Shown here piece by piece: positions 63,876-64,000 of a stretch of 64,000 bases of DNA. The notes beneath the pieces are model-generated. The model did not search any database, had not been told where the DNA came from, and saw nothing but the letters and a program-made list of their open reading frames with translations. Numbering within the stretch: position 1 is the stretch's first letter; every line of letters begins with the position of its first letter. The position numbers and the translations under genes are program-made. Location: contig JAEUVX010000002.1 in assembly GCA_016786615.1 (NCBI GenBank), positions 1-64,000 on the forward strand, in the 5' to 3' direction. This DNA comes from Flavipsychrobacter sp. (lineage in GTDB: Bacteria > Bacteroidota > Bacteroidia > Chitinophagales > Chitinophagaceae).

Positions 63876-64000
63876 ATGGATTATACGGAACTTTCGCACT
63901 TCGAAGGTAAGGAACCTGAAGTGAAAGACATATACATCAAAATAATGAAGGGAATTCATGAATTTGGTGCGGTAAAAATTGAACCTAAAAAAACAAGTAT
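63876..64000 (+). CDS. DUF5655-like protein, N-terminal part (runs off the window)
   Basis: Forty-one codons are visible from an ATG to the window edge. LSHFEGKEPEVKDIYIKIMK and then VKIEPKKTS match the pattern of DUF5655 proteins (GK-P-V-x-x-L/IY ... VEPKKTYI). This domain occurs alone or in restriction-linked proteins. The function is unknown. Confidence 0.55.
   Translation, partial: MDYTELSHFEGKEPEVKDIYIKIMKGIHEFGAVKIEPKKTS

Overview
The window comes from a Bacteroidota chromosome, most likely from the Chitinophagales. I infer this from secreted proteins with type IX secretion (T9SS) type A and gliding-associated type B C-terminal signals, a TamB-like protein, promoters of the TTTG / TAnnTTTG kind, and a tRNA gene without an encoded CCA. 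No database search was possible; functional calls rest on motifs and general family knowledge.

Region 1, about 1-27.7 kb, reads as ordinary chromosome. It holds a cut-off secreted protein, a prolyl oligopeptidase, a 1607-residue TamB-like protein, four glycosyltransferases around ribBA, an FtsE-type ATPase, an M43 metalloprotease with a T9SS signal, a 2959-residue cell-surface repeat protein, and a small membrane protein divergent from a Crp/Fnr-type regulator. A perfect FNR-type box (TTGAT-N4-ATCAA) lies between those last two genes.

Region 2 starts at 27.72 kb, where only the 3' 59 nt of a tRNA-Leu(UAA) remain on the minus strand. The homology stops at the 5' edge of the anticodon stem, and a tyrosine recombinase follows at once. 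This is the left attachment site of an integrated element. No reconstituted tRNA-Leu is visible to the end of the window, so the element appears to run past 64 kb. Next to the integrase is a three-gene operon: a SNF2 helicase fused to a phospholipase-D-like domain, an Eco57I-like adenine methylase of 1246 residues, and a RecF/SMC-like ATPase. It resembles a reorganised DISARM or BREX-type defence system. Then come a structured non-coding stretch, an array of six TGTCGTAA-type sites, and a Fic-family protein with a degenerate active site.

Region 3, about 40-44.5 kb, holds a serine recombinase, an exported protein, a coiled-coil protein and a protein of four tandem HTH-like repeats. It looks like a separate acquisition.

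Region 4, about 44.6-62.1 kb, is a mobilisation module. It has HTH regulators, a GNAT enzyme, a membrane/VWA pair, a coupling ATPase without a membrane anchor, a polytopic membrane protein and a MobF (TrwC/TraI-like) relaxase-helicase. A minus-strand block carries ArdC, SSB, a second and different tyrosine recombinase, and small genes typical of a conjugative leading region. No VirB-type mating-pair genes are seen, so an integrative mobilisable element is the simplest reading. A minus-strand cargo pair at 46.3-48.2 kb includes a possible TIR/deoxyribosyltransferase-fold protein. A bipartite inverted repeat at 62.2 kb lies just upstream of the leading-region genes.

Region 5, 62.4-64 kb, holds an NmrA/QOR2-like oxidoreductase divergent from an HxlR regulator with a clear palindromic operator, and the start of a DUF5655-like gene. 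It may be cargo or chromosome.
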